Assembly: GCA_017941705.1 (NCBI GenBank)
Contig: JAGAVX010000111.1
Span: forward strand, 1-52,495
DNA from: Atopobiaceae bacterium
GTDB taxonomy: Bacteria; Actinomycetota; Coriobacteriia; Coriobacteriales; Atopobiaceae
Direction of reading: 5' to 3'
DNA length: 52,495 nucleotides
Position 1 is the stretch's first letter. Each line of letters begins with the position of its first letter. A model generated the notes under the pieces. It was not told the DNA's origin and ran no database searches. It worked only from the letters and a program-made list of their open reading frames with translations. Below are positions 33,963-42,636 of this stretch, one piece after another. Position numbers and translations under genes: made by a program.

Positions 33963-36428
33963 ATGAATCCCACCGCCAAACGACTTGTCAGCGCGATGAT
34001 GGCTGCTTGCATGGCCTGCGCCCTCGTGCCTGCCACGCCTGCACGTGCCGAGGAGGACCTGCCCGAGTGGGCGGGCGACGCCAACTACCAAGAGGTGACG
34101 CTGCTGCAGCCTCAGGAGGACCTGCCGGCGAAGCTCGACCTGCGCGACCGTGGCGTGGTCACGCCCGTGAGGCTGCAGAACCCGTGGGCATCCTGCTGGG
34201 CGTTCGCAGGCATCGCAGCTGCCGAGACGAGCATCATCTCGGACCTGGGTGCCCCGGCGGACCTCGACCTCTCCGAGAAGCACCTCGCGTGGTATGGCAT
34301 GCACACCGTGAAGGAGGTCGATGCCGGAAACCAGGCAGGCGAGGGCATCACCGTCTTTGCCGAGGCCACCAACGGTGGCAACGCGGTGTATATCCCCAGC
34401 AACCCAGTATTGGTGTCCACGATCTTCTCGACGGGCGTGGGTCCGGTATTTGAGAATGACGTGGACGGCGCGCAGGGATTTCCCTACCGCGGTGCAGAAG
34501 GTCTGACCGATTTGGATGTGTTCCTGTGGCCAGAGCCCAAGGCCAAGTGGAAGGACTACCGCCTGAAGGAGCTCATCAAGGTCTACGGCTCCGAGGAGAA
34601 GGTCCTGAAGGAGATTCAGGAGCTGACTGGCTATGCGACCATCGATGCATACCTCGAGGCCGAGATTGCCAAGAAGCTCGATGGCTTTGCCGACGGGACC
34701 GCAATCAACTGCTACAGCGGTATCGATGACTGGAGCATTCCCGACACTGACGAGGATGGCGACTCCAACCGCAACCTGTTCGCGGGCTACACGCTCCGCC
34801 ATGGCAACGAGTTGCCAAGCATAAGGTCCAACGACGGCAAGCTCAACGAGCTTGGCATGCAGGCCGCCAAGCAGGAGCTCATGGACGGCCATGGCGTGTA
34901 CATCGCGTTCTGCGCCGACACGTCGTCGCCCAACCAGCAAAACAAGAGCGATTACATCAATCTCACGAACTGGGCTCACTATACCTACAAGAGCGACAAG
35001 AGTGCTGCTGCCAACCATGGCGTGTGCATCGTGGGATGGGATGACAACTACGAGGCATCCAAGTTCACTCACAGCATCGACAAGATGGACGACGAGACGG
35101 CTGCCAAGCTCACTACGCCTCCCGGCAACGGCGCCTGGATCTGCAAGAACAGCTGGGGCTGCAAGGACGGCGTCGGCACGGCCGTCAACAACGAAACCCA
35201 GGTCTTGGGCGCTAACAACTGGGGTATCGACGGCTCGGGGTACTTCTACATCTCCTACTACGATCAGTCGCTGCTGCTTCCCGAGAGCTATGAGTTCGAC
35301 GATGATCTCGACGCCGACGAGTTCAACGCTCACGTATACGACTACCTGCCCTCCACCAACGGCTTCTTCGAGCTCACCTCGTCGAACGTGATCTCGACGG
35401 CAAACATCTTCACCGCTGACGAGAACGAGCAGGTGGTCTCGGTCTCGACGCGCTCGACCGAGCCAAACTCGCACGTGACTTTCGCCCTCTACAAGCTGAA
35501 TGACAACGCGCAGAGCCCTGTGGACGGAACGAAGGTCGAGGAGCAGGAGTACGACATCGAGTTCGAGGGCTTCCATCGCTTCGACCTCAACGAGCCGTTC
35601 AAGATCCGTGCGGGCGAGAAGTTCTCGATCGTGTCCACGGTCTCCCACAAGGAGGACGGCGCGGTCAAGTACGATTTGAGCGCAAGCCGCGCGCAGGGCA
35701 AGGAAAAGGCCCAAAAGAACGAGGAGACGTATTACGGGACGGCGGTCGTGCACAAGGGCGAGAGCGCCTTCTACATGGACGGCAAGTGGTACGACTGGTA
35801 CGACTACCAGCAGACAGGCGAGCTGTACCTCAACAATATCAATGGCGACGTGGCGGACAACTTCTCCATCAAGGCGTTTGCCCTGCCGTGGAGCGGGCAC
35901 GCATACGCCTGCGTGGCGGGCGACGGGGCCACGTGGACGAAGGGGAGCGCCGATGGGCTCGCGTTCACCTTCGAGGAGACCACCGAGAAGGCCGTGCCAA
36001 AGTTTGACCACGTGACCGTCGATGGCGTGGAGATCGATTCGACGGCCAGCCTCGTCGACTTCGACAACGCCAACATGGTGACGACCCTCTCGGCCGACTT
36101 CCTGTCCATGCAGATGGTGGGCGAGCATACCCTCACCGCGTACTTCGAGGACGGCGACCCGGTAACGGTGACCTTCACCGTCGTGGAGCCCGGCACGGAG
36201 CCGACACCCGACACGAAGCCGACGCCCGACCAAGGCCAGGGTCAGAGCCCGTCCAACAACGCAGGCACGAAGAAGTCCGGCGCGGCAAAGGGTTCCACGA
36301 GCTCTGCTTCGAAGAAGGGTCTGCCAAAGACCGGTGACGCGACCAGCGCCCTGCCCGCCGCGTTCCTGCTCGCCTCGGGCGGCATGTTCCTCCTGCTGGG
36401 GGAGCGTATGCGCAAGAGCAGTCGTTAG
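33963..36428 (+). CDS. LPXTG-anchored papain-family (C1A) surface cysteine protease
   Basis: 821 residues. A Sec signal peptide ends at about ARA-EED (residue 29). The C1A domain has the nucleophile Cys78 in NPWASCWAFAG, His352 in AANHGVCIVGWDDN and Asn396 in CKNSWG, with an insertion between the first two. A jelly-roll lectin-like domain (about 430-640, containing VVSVSTRSTEPNSHVTF) and an Ig-like segment follow. A Pro/Thr/Gly/Ser-rich wall spanner leads to the sorting signal LPKTG (787-791), hydrophobic helix and RMRKSSR tail. It is therefore exposed on the cell wall and cleaves extracellular protein. AAGGAG precedes the ATG at 33963. It stands between the two halves of the iron-uptake locus. 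Confidence 0.9.
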   Translation: MNPTAKRLVSAMMAACMACALVPATPARAEEDLPEWAGDANYQEVTLLQPQEDLPAKLDLRDRGVVTPVRLQNPWASCWAFAGIAAAETSIISDLGAPADLDLSEKHLAWYGMHTVKEVDAGNQAGEGITVFAEATNGGNAVYIPSNPVLVSTIFSTGVGPVFENDVDGAQGFPYRGAEGLTDLDVFLWPEPKAKWKDYRLKELIKVYGSEEKVLKEIQELTGYATIDAYLEAEIAKKLDGFADGTAINCYSGIDDWSIPDTDEDGDSNRNLFAGYTLRHGNELPSIRSNDGKLNELGMQAAKQELMDGHGVYIAFCADTSSPNQQNKSDYINLTNWAHYTYKSDKSAAANHGVCIVGWDDNYEASKFTHSIDKMDDETAAKLTTPPGNGAWICKNSWGCKDGVGTAVNNETQVLGANNWGIDGSGYFYISYYDQSLLLPESYEFDDDLDADEFNAHVYDYLPSTNGFFELTSSNVISTANIFTADENEQVVSVSTRSTEPNSHVTFALYKLNDNAQSPVDGTKVEEQEYDIEFEGFHRFDLNEPFKIRAGEKFSIVSTVSHKEDGAVKYDLSASRAQGKEKAQKNEETYYGTAVVHKGESAFYMDGKWYDWYDYQQTGELYLNNINGDVADNFSIKAFALPWSGHAYACVAGDGATWTKGSADGLAFTFEETTEKAVPKFDHVTVDGVEIDSTASLVDFDNANMVTTLSADFLSMQMVGEHTLTAYFEDGDPVTVTFTVVEPGTEPTPDTKPTPDQGQGQSPSNNAGTKKSGAAKGSTSSASKKGLPKTGDATSALPAAFLLASGGMFLLLGERMRKSSR

Positions 36429-36494
36429 GTAGCGGGTGCGAGCCGCCGAACGGGCGGCAGTCGCGACACCTGATGCGATAGAACAAGAGAAGAC

Positions 36495-36541
36495 GCGGCC
36501 CCTTAGGTCTGCCGGTTCGTCCGGAGTGCCTGAGGGGCCGC
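36495..36541 (+). terminator. GC-rich hairpin after the protease
   Basis: GCGGCCCCTTAGG (36495-36507) pairs with 36529-36541, with a smaller hairpin inside. There is no U-tract, so termination efficiency is uncertain. Confidence 0.4.
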
Positions 36542-36592
36542 CCTCATGTGCGCTCCCTGGCGAGCTCTCACCGGGGCAGCCAGCAAAAAAAG

Positions 36593-36646
36593 TTAACCTT
36601 GCTTTCCTCTTGAAGTAATCCGTAGTAAACTATTCTGTTGTTTACT
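36593..36646 (+). promoter_or_regulatory. Operator region of the DUF2318 operon
   Basis: A half-matching site TTAACCTTGCTTTC lies at 36593-36606. Further on, AGTAAAC (36624-36630) and GTTTACT (36640-36646) form an inverted repeat with a 9-bp spacer overlapping the likely -10 box TATTCT (36631-36636). The coding start is 41 bases after it. Confidence 0.45.
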
Positions 36647-36686
36647 TTGACAAACTCTTTGACCGACCAAAGAGGGGAGCGCGTGC

Positions 36687-37943
36687 GTGCTTACCTATCT
36701 CATTCAGATGACCGAGGGCCTGTTGCTGACAGCCGTTCTCACAGGCATGCTCTTTGCCTTTGCCGGCACGCGTTGGGACAAGTCCGGCATGCGCATCGTC
36801 CAAGCCGGCTTTGTGTCGGGCTGGGTTGCCGCGGTGCTGCTCGCGGTGCTCAAGAACTACACCAAGCTGGTTGATTCGGGCCTCTGGAACCTGCGTTTCG
36901 TGGGAACCTATGTCGTTGGCCTGCTCCTCTTCCTGCTGATGCTCGTTCCCGTCATCGCATCGCGTGCGGGAAGGGTGGGAGAGCGACTGCAACAGGCCGG
37001 CGTCGCGCTCATGATTCTCGGCGTGACGGGCTACATGGCTCCCGAGCCCATGGGCTATCCCTCGACCATGATGCTCTCGGTCAAGTCGGTCATCTCGAGC
37101 GACTACTTCTTCCGCATGGTGGGCTGGCTCGGCGGCCTCGTGCTCATGATGCTTCTGGCCTTTGCCATGTACAAGGTGCTGGAGGCGTTGGACAAGCCTT
37201 ACGCGACCGTGGTTCCGACCATCGGCTCGATCTTTGTGGGTGCCGTGCTCCTGGGGCTTGCCACCCGCGCGCTCATCACCCGTCGCATCGTCCCTGCGGC
37301 AAAGCCCCTCATGAAGATCGCGGTCTTTGCATCGAACAACAACCTGCTCTTCTCGTGCGTCATGGGAGCGCTTGCGCTGGTGTGCGTGGTGCTGTTGCTC
37401 ATTCGCTCCACCCACGTGCAGGAGCCTTACTCGAATCCCGCGCAGCATCGCAAGATCCGCGCCAAGTGGCGCAGCCGCAGGCGCTGGTCGACCGTGGCCA
37501 TCTGCTGCCTGGTGCTCTCGCTCCTCAACATCACGGCCATCAAGGCCTATAACTCCTGTGAGGTCGAGCTGTCGCCCTCGGAGGACTTCGAGCTGCGTGA
37601 CGACGGCTGCTACATCCCGCTCACCCAGGTTGAGGACGGGCATCTGCATCGCTTTACCTATACCAGCGAGAACGACATCGGCATCCGTTTCATCATCATC
37701 AAGAAGCCCGGTGGCTCCGCCTACGGCATCGGTCTCGACGCCTGCGACATCTGCGGTGAGACGGGTTACTACGAGCGAGACGACCAGGTGGTCTGCAAGC
37801 TCTGCGACGTGGTCATGAACGTGCAGACCATCGGCTTCAAGGGCGGCTGCAACCCCATCGTCATCGACTACTCCATCAAGGACGGCTACATCATCGTGCC
37901 CTTCGACACGCTGCTCGAGCACGAGAAGATCTTCACCAGGTAA
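36687..37943 (+). CDS. DUF2318 Fe-S-type membrane protein
   Basis: 418 residues: six to eight membrane helices (residues 1-285) and a C-terminal extracytoplasmic DUF2318 domain. The domain carries CDICGE (Cys353, Cys356), CKLC (Cys370, Cys373) and a further Cys388 in GGCNP. Homologue Cj1660 lies in the p19 iron-uptake locus of Campylobacter, and the family is thought to bind a metal or cluster and assist iron transfer. GTG at 36687 follows GAGGGGAG. The permeases and ATPase of the same type of locus follow in order, so this is a rebuilt Cj1660-1663 operon. Confidence 0.87.
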   Translation: MLTYLIQMTEGLLLTAVLTGMLFAFAGTRWDKSGMRIVQAGFVSGWVAAVLLAVLKNYTKLVDSGLWNLRFVGTYVVGLLLFLLMLVPVIASRAGRVGERLQQAGVALMILGVTGYMAPEPMGYPSTMMLSVKSVISSDYFFRMVGWLGGLVLMMLLAFAMYKVLEALDKPYATVVPTIGSIFVGAVLLGLATRALITRRIVPAAKPLMKIAVFASNNNLLFSCVMGALALVCVVLLLIRSTHVQEPYSNPAQHRKIRAKWRSRRRWSTVAICCLVLSLLNITAIKAYNSCEVELSPSEDFELRDDGCYIPLTQVEDGHLHRFTYTSENDIGIRFIIIKKPGGSAYGIGLDACDICGETGYYERDDQVVCKLCDVVMNVQTIGFKGGCNPIVIDYSIKDGYIIVPFDTLLEHEKIFTR

Positions 37944-37957
37944 GGGAGGCGACGCAA

Positions 37958-39247
37958 ATGTTCTTTCGCATGATTCGCGGGATGCTGACCCGCCAGACGG
38001 GCAAGATGGCCATGATCGCCTTCACCATCGCGCTGGGCGCCTCGCTTGCCACGGCCATGCTCGCCGTCATGTTCGACGTGTCCGACAAGGTCAACCAGGA
38101 GCTCAAGACCTATGGCTCCAACATCACGGTGGTCCCCAAGGAGTCGTCGGTCATCAGTGACCTGTACGAGGTCGACGGGCAGGCCGACATAACCAAGGCC
38201 TACCTGCGCGAGGATGAGCTCGGCAAGATCAAGACCATCTTCTGGACCTTCAACATCGTCGACTTCGCGCCGATGCTGGATGCGCGGATGACCGTCAACG
38301 GGACCGAGGCCCCGGTCGTGGGAAGCTGGTTCAACCATCACCTCGACCTGCCGACCGGCGAGCAGCTTGATGCCGGCATCACCAGCATGCGCAGCTGGTG
38401 GGAGATAGTGGACGGTCGCTGGCTCGACGAGGCCAAGTCCGGTGACGACCAGCGTGTGATGCTCGGTCACAACCTGGCCGAGAAGCTGGGAGTCGGTGCC
38501 GGCGATACGATCAGCATCAAGGGCTCTGCCTCAAGTGGCTCCTACGAGGTCGCAGGCGTCTTTGACGCGGGCGGCGACGAGGATGACCAGCTCTTTGCCC
38601 CGCTCGACCTGGTGCAGGAGCTCTCGGACACCGATGGCAAGCTGAGCAGCATCGAGGTGTCGGCACTGACCACGCCCGACGACGAGACCAGCCGCCAGGC
38701 GGCCAAGGACCCCTCCAAGCTCACGATCGCCCAGTACGAGACCTGGTACTGCACGGCATACGCAAGCTCCATCTGCTATCAGATCCAGGAGGTCATCACC
38801 GACTCGGTGGCGAGCCCCGTGCGCCAGGTGGCAGATGCCGAGGGCGCGATCCTCGACAAGACCGAGCTGCTCATGGTGCTCATCACGATACTGGCGCTCT
38901 TGGGCTCGGCCCTTGGCATCTCCAACCTCGTGACCGCCTCGGTCATGGAGCGTGGCCAGGAGATCGGCCTGCTCAAGGCCATCGGGGCGACCGACCGTGC
39001 GATCTCGGGCCTGGTGCTGACCGAGATCGTCTGCGTTGCCATCGTCGGTGGCATCGTGGGCTTTGGCGTGGGATTGGGCTTTGCGCAGATCATCGGCCAG
39101 ACGGTCTTTGGCTCGTCGATCGCGCTCAAGCCCATGGTGGTGCCGCTCGTCGTGGTGCTCGTCATCGCCGTGACGCTCTTGGGCTCCATCAGCGCCATCC
39201 GCACGGCACTCAGGCTTGACCCCGTGGAGGTGCTCCATGACCGGTAA
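37958..39247 (+). CDS. FtsX-type ABC permease of the iron locus (Cj1661-like)
   Basis: 429-residue permease with a first helix (about 18-40), a large extracytoplasmic domain and three C-terminal helices. The coupling loop MERGQEIGLLKAIGATDRAI is clear. The order DUF2318, permease, permease, ATPase matches the Campylobacter and fetABCDEF iron clusters. GGGAGG precedes the ATG, 14 bases after the previous stop. The 3' end overlaps the second permease by 11 bases. Unlike typical substrate exporters, this branch is thought to power iron delivery or a conformational step. Confidence 0.9.
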   Translation: MFFRMIRGMLTRQTGKMAMIAFTIALGASLATAMLAVMFDVSDKVNQELKTYGSNITVVPKESSVISDLYEVDGQADITKAYLREDELGKIKTIFWTFNIVDFAPMLDARMTVNGTEAPVVGSWFNHHLDLPTGEQLDAGITSMRSWWEIVDGRWLDEAKSGDDQRVMLGHNLAEKLGVGAGDTISIKGSASSGSYEVAGVFDAGGDEDDQLFAPLDLVQELSDTDGKLSSIEVSALTTPDDETSRQAAKDPSKLTIAQYETWYCTAYASSICYQIQEVITDSVASPVRQVADAEGAILDKTELLMVLITILALLGSALGISNLVTASVMERGQEIGLLKAIGATDRAISGLVLTEIVCVAIVGGIVGFGVGLGFAQIIGQTVFGSSIALKPMVVPLVVVLVIAVTLLGSISAIRTALRLDPVEVLHDR

Positions 39248-40406
39248 GACGTCCAAGCAGGCCATGTACCTGCGCATGATCACGGCATCTGTCGCAAGGC
39301 GCAAGTCGCGCATGCTCATCGCGCTACTCGCTGTCGTCGTCGGCGCCACGATCCTCTCGGGTCTGGTGACCATCTACTACGACATCCCGCGGCAGATGGG
39401 CATGGAGTTCCGCAACTACGGTGCCAACATGATTCTGGTTCCCGCGGACAGCACGCAGGGAGGCATGACGCGCGAGTCAATCGACGAGGCGGCTTCGCAC
39501 ATCAGGTCCGACGAGCTCGTGGGTGTCTCCCCATACCACTACGAGAACCTCACCATCAACGCCACGCCGATGGTCGCGGCAGGCACCGACCTCGAGGCGG
39601 TGCGCGCCACCAGTCCGTACTGGTACGTCGAGGGTGCGTGGCCCAGCAAGCCGGGCGAGGTGCTCGTCGGCCTGCAGGAGGCGGAGACCTTCAGCCTCAA
39701 GGTGGGCGACAAGGTGACGATCACCTACACCGTCACGGGCGACGACGGCCGTGACGCCATCGAGGAGAATCCCGTCGAATTCACGGTGAGCGGACTGCTC
39801 GACACCGGCGGATCCGAGGAGAAGTACTTCTTCATCTCGCAGGAGGACATGGAGAGTCTGACGGGCAAGGAGCTGACCTACAACGTGGCTGAGCTCTCCA
39901 TCCAGGCAAACGCTGAGCGTCTGCAGGAGATCGCCGACGACATCAGCTCGTCGGTGCCCACCGTGAGCCCGCAGGTGGTCAAGCGACTCACCACCAGCGA
40001 GAGCACCGTGCTCACCAAGCTCCAGGCCCTGGTGCTGCTTGTGACCATCGTCGTTCTGGCGCTGACCATGATCTGCGTGGCGACCACGATGACGGCGGTC
40101 GTGACCGAGCGGCGCAAGGAGATCGGCCTGCGCAAGGCGCTCGGCGCCTCCGACCGCTCCATCATGATGGAGTTCATGGGCGAGGGACTGCTGCAGGGCG
40201 CCATCGGCGGCCTCTTTGGGGCGGGCCTGGGCTTTGCCTTTGCGCAGCTGGTGAGCACCAACGTCTTCAACAGCTCCATCACCTTCCGGCCGATTCTCGT
40301 GCCCATCACCGTCCTTGCGGCCCTGCTCGTCACGGGCCTCGCCTGCACCATCCCGGTGCGCAACGCCACCAACGTCGACCCTGCACTCGTGCTGAAGGGG
40401 GAGTAG
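39237..40406 (+). CDS. FtsX-type ABC permease of the iron locus (Cj1662-like)
   Basis: 389-residue second permease subunit, only distantly similar to the first. It begins MTGKTSKQAMYLRMITASVA and has one N-terminal helix and three near the C terminus, with [19 protein letters not shown] in the coupling loop. ATG at 39237 follows GGAGGTG; the open frame back to 39216 lacks a site. The extracytoplasmic domain of about 230 residues contains no cysteines visible in a metal motif. Two unequal permeases suggest a heterodimeric membrane part. Confidence 0.9.
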   Translation: MTGKTSKQAMYLRMITASVARRKSRMLIALLAVVVGATILSGLVTIYYDIPRQMGMEFRNYGANMILVPADSTQGGMTRESIDEAASHIRSDELVGVSPYHYENLTINATPMVAAGTDLEAVRATSPYWYVEGAWPSKPGEVLVGLQEAETFSLKVGDKVTITYTVTGDDGRDAIEENPVEFTVSGLLDTGGSEEKYFFISQEDMESLTGKELTYNVAELSIQANAERLQEIADDISSSVPTVSPQVVKRLTTSESTVLTKLQALVLLVTIVVLALTMICVATTMTAVVTERRKEIGLRKALGASDRSIMMEFMGEGLLQGAIGGLFGAGLGFAFAQLVSTNVFNSSITFRPILVPITVLAALLVTGLACTIPVRNATNVDPALVLKGE

Positions 40407-40410
40407 CCCA

Positions 40411-41103
40411 ATGAGTCTGCTCGAAATGAAGAACGTCTACAAGACCTACGGGGACCTCAACGCCCTTGACGACGTGAGCATCAACATCGAGGCTGGCGAA
40501 TGGGTGGCCATCATGGGCCCGTCGGGCTCGGGCAAGTCGACCGCCATGAACATCATCGGCTGCATGGACAAGCCCACCTCTGGCCAGGTGCTGCTCGACG
40601 GCCAGGACATCTCCAAGCTCTCGCGCCGCGAGCTGACCGAGATCCGCCGAGACAAGATCGGCCTGATCTTCCAGCAGTTCCACCTCATCAGCTACCTGAC
40701 GGCAGTCGAGAACGTCATGGTGGCGCAGTACTACCACTCGCTTCCCGACGAGGCGGAGGCCATGGAGGCCCTCGAGCGCGTCGGTCTGGCCGACCGCGCC
40801 AAGCACCTGCCCAGCCAGCTCTCCGGCGGCGAGCAGCAGCGCGTGTGCGTGGCCCGAGCGCTCATCAACCATCCCGAGATCATCCTTGCCGACGAGCCCA
40901 CGGGCAACCTCGACGAGAAGAACGAGCGCATCGTGCTGGACCTCTTCCGACAGCTGCATGCCGAGGGCACCACGCTGGTCGTGGTGACCCACGACGCAGA
41001 GGTCGGCGCGACCGCCCAGCGCGTCATCACGCTCGAATACGGTAAGGTTACCAGTGAGGATGGCGACATCAGCTTTGGCAAGGGCAGCAGTGCCATCAAG
41101 TAG
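40411..41103 (+). CDS. ABC ATPase of the iron locus (Cj1663-like)
   Basis: 230 residues. Walker [10 protein letters not shown] (about 36), Q-loop LIFQQFHLIS, signature LSGGEQQRVCVARAL (about 137), Walker [14 protein letters not shown] and VVVTHDAEV complete the set. GGGGGAG precedes the start, four bases after the permease stop. Its closest relatives by motif are LolD/MacB ATPases, in agreement with the FtsX-type permeases. Confidence 0.93.
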   Translation: MSLLEMKNVYKTYGDLNALDDVSINIEAGEWVAIMGPSGSGKSTAMNIIGCMDKPTSGQVLLDGQDISKLSRRELTEIRRDKIGLIFQQFHLISYLTAVENVMVAQYYHSLPDEAEAMEALERVGLADRAKHLPSQLSGGEQQRVCVARALINHPEIILADEPTGNLDEKNERIVLDLFRQLHAEGTTLVVVTHDAEVGATAQRVITLEYGKVTSEDGDISFGKGSSAIK

Positions 41104-41131
41104 CATCCATGCGTTGGAAAGGCGCCATACC

Positions 41132-41575
41132 ATGAAGAAGACAGCGATAATCGCCACGTTGGCCTTAGGACTCTCCTGCGCGCTCTGCGCCTGCGGTGGG
41201 TCGGTCACCTACAAGGACGGGACCTATACCGGCAAGTCCGCCGTCTGGGAGGACGAGGACGAGGGCAACGGCAACGGCTACGGTGTCGCAGAGGTCACCA
41301 TCACCGACGGCAAGATCAGCGCCTGCACCTTCACGACCTACGAGCCGGACGGCACCCAGAAGCAGGGCAAGGAATACGGCATGGTCAACGGCAAGATCGG
41401 CAACCAGGACTACTACAACAAGGCCCAGCGCGCCCTTGCCGCCAACGACGTCTATGCCGAGCAGCTGGTCAACGTGGGCAACGTGGACGGAGTCGACCTC
41501 GTCTCGGGCGCCACGATCAGCTACGGCGAGTTCCAGGAGGCCGTGCAGGACGCGCTTGACCAGGCCGCTGAATAG
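41132..41575 (+). CDS. FMN-binding lipoprotein (PplA-like, single domain)
   Basis: 147 residues with a lipoprotein signal (Cys21 in LCAC) and one FMN_bind domain. It starts YKDGTYTGKSAVWED and ends in the flavinylation motif SGAT (125-128) within DLVSGATISYGEF. ApbE adds FMN to the threonine of this motif. The pattern (GYGVAEVTITDGKISACTF, NQDYYNKAQRALAANDVYAEQL) resembles each domain of Listeria PplA, the extracellular electron-transfer lipoprotein. It follows the ATPase by 28 bases and sits where Campylobacter carries thioredoxin-like genes. I infer that it passes electrons to extracytoplasmic ferric iron or to the DUF2318/P19 partners. Confidence 0.87.
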   Translation: MKKTAIIATLALGLSCALCACGGSVTYKDGTYTGKSAVWEDEDEGNGNGYGVAEVTITDGKISACTFTTYEPDGTQKQGKEYGMVNGKIGNQDYYNKAQRALAANDVYAEQLVNVGNVDGVDLVSGATISYGEFQEAVQDALDQAAE

Positions 41576-41590
41576 CCATACTGTTGTCGC

Positions 41591-42082
41591 ATGCGCGCGC
41601 TTGTCCACATAGGGACCATTCTGGCCACGCTGGCACTCTTTGTCGGCGGGCCAATTCTGGCGTTTGGGGACTTGGCGGCCCTCACGTCACCCGGCACTGA
41701 CCTTGTCAGCTCGGCCACTACCATCAAGGCGGCGCCCGACGGCAAGTTCTACATCCTCATCAATGGCGAGCGACATCCCAACAAGGACGTGCTCGCAGAC
41801 TGGGTGACCTTCTTTGAGGACAAGGAGGCCGCCCCGCTCATCATGGAGGATGTCAGCTGCGTGGTGTGCGACTCTGACGCGGCGGGCTTTGACATGGCGA
41901 CCAGCCTGCAGAGCCGCCTTGCCGAAAACCAGATGAAGCTGCGGACCGAGGAAGGCGTGCTTGCCGTGTCAAAGGCCGATGCCGGCCTGTTTGACGTCAT
42001 GGTGCTCTCGGAGGCGGCCTACGACAACTATGGGGCGCAGAGCATTGCGGAGCGCCCTGACGTGGTGGTGATCGTGCGATGA
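41591..42082 (+). CDS. Unknown membrane-anchored protein with CxxC motif (163 aa)
   Basis: The protein has an N-terminal signal anchor (about 4-26, HIGTILATLALFVGGPILAF) and an extracytoplasmic domain of about 135 residues. This domain contains the motif CVVCDSDAAG, where the two cysteines could form a disulfide or bind a metal. I do not recognise a family. Its start lies 15 bases after the FMN-binding gene and its stop overlaps the next start (ATGA). A role as link between the flavinylated lipoprotein and the membrane subunit is possible from position only. The Shine-Dalgarno is weak, so it depends on coupling. Confidence 0.75.
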   Translation: MRALVHIGTILATLALFVGGPILAFGDLAALTSPGTDLVSSATTIKAAPDGKFYILINGERHPNKDVLADWVTFFEDKEAAPLIMEDVSCVVCDSDAAGFDMATSLQSRLAENQMKLRTEEGVLAVSKADAGLFDVMVLSEAAYDNYGAQSIAERPDVVVIVR

Positions 42083-42636
42083 GTGAGCGAAGTGGCCTGC
42101 GCAGACTGAACGCGCTCATCTCCGCCGTGATGATGGCATTGTTCCTGATCCATGCCATTGGCAACGTCCTGCAGATGTCGGGCGTGGGCGTACCTTTGCC
42201 CATGGCACTCTCGTGGACGCTGGTCGGCATGAGCTGCGTGCACGCCGCAATCGGCGTGGTGCTCACGGTTGACACCCTGCGTGCCCAGCGGCGGGCAGGT
42301 GTGGCGTATTGGCGGCAGAACGTGCGCTTTTGGGTGGTTCGCGCAAGCGGGCTCGCCCTGGCCCTGCTCATCTGCGCGCATGCGCTCATCTTCGTCAAGC
42401 CTGCCGGCGAGTTCCTCCGCCTTCCCGCCTTCCTAAAGCCACAGCTGGTGCTGAGCCTGCTGTTGGTGCTGGCACTTGCGGTGCACGTGCTGGCAAACGT
42501 CGAGCCCCTGCTCGTGAGCCTTGGCGTCGGACCCACGCGTGAGCGCGCGGCGGATCTCATGCTGGCACTCGCGGTCATGCTGGTGCTGATGGCAATCGGC
42601 TTCATCCTGTATTACCTGCGCTGGAGCGTGGTCTAG
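42079..42636 (+). CDS. SdhC/FrdC-like cytochrome b membrane anchor
   Basis: 185 residues with five hydrophobic segments. Histidines at 25, 55, 101 and 136 each lie in a helix (FLIHAIGN, SCVHAAIG, ICAHALIF, LAVHVLAN), the pattern expected for two b-type hemes as in diheme fumarate reductase/succinate dehydrogenase anchors. It overlaps the previous stop (ATGA) and the flavoprotein gene follows with no gap. It should anchor the two catalytic subunits and exchange electrons with menaquinone. Heme binding is inferred from histidine placement, and overall similarity to known anchors is low. Confidence 0.75.
   Translation: MSERSGLRRLNALISAVMMALFLIHAIGNVLQMSGVGVPLPMALSWTLVGMSCVHAAIGVVLTVDTLRAQRRAGVAYWRQNVRFWVVRASGLALALLICAHALIFVKPAGEFLRLPAFLKPQLVLSLLLVLALAVHVLANVEPLLVSLGVGPTRERAADLMLALAVMLVLMAIGFILYYLRWSVV

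Noticed and set aside
33921..36233. Long minus-strand frame over the cysteine protease
   Set aside because: The plus-strand protein has catalytic residues and a sorting signal; the antisense protein has none.
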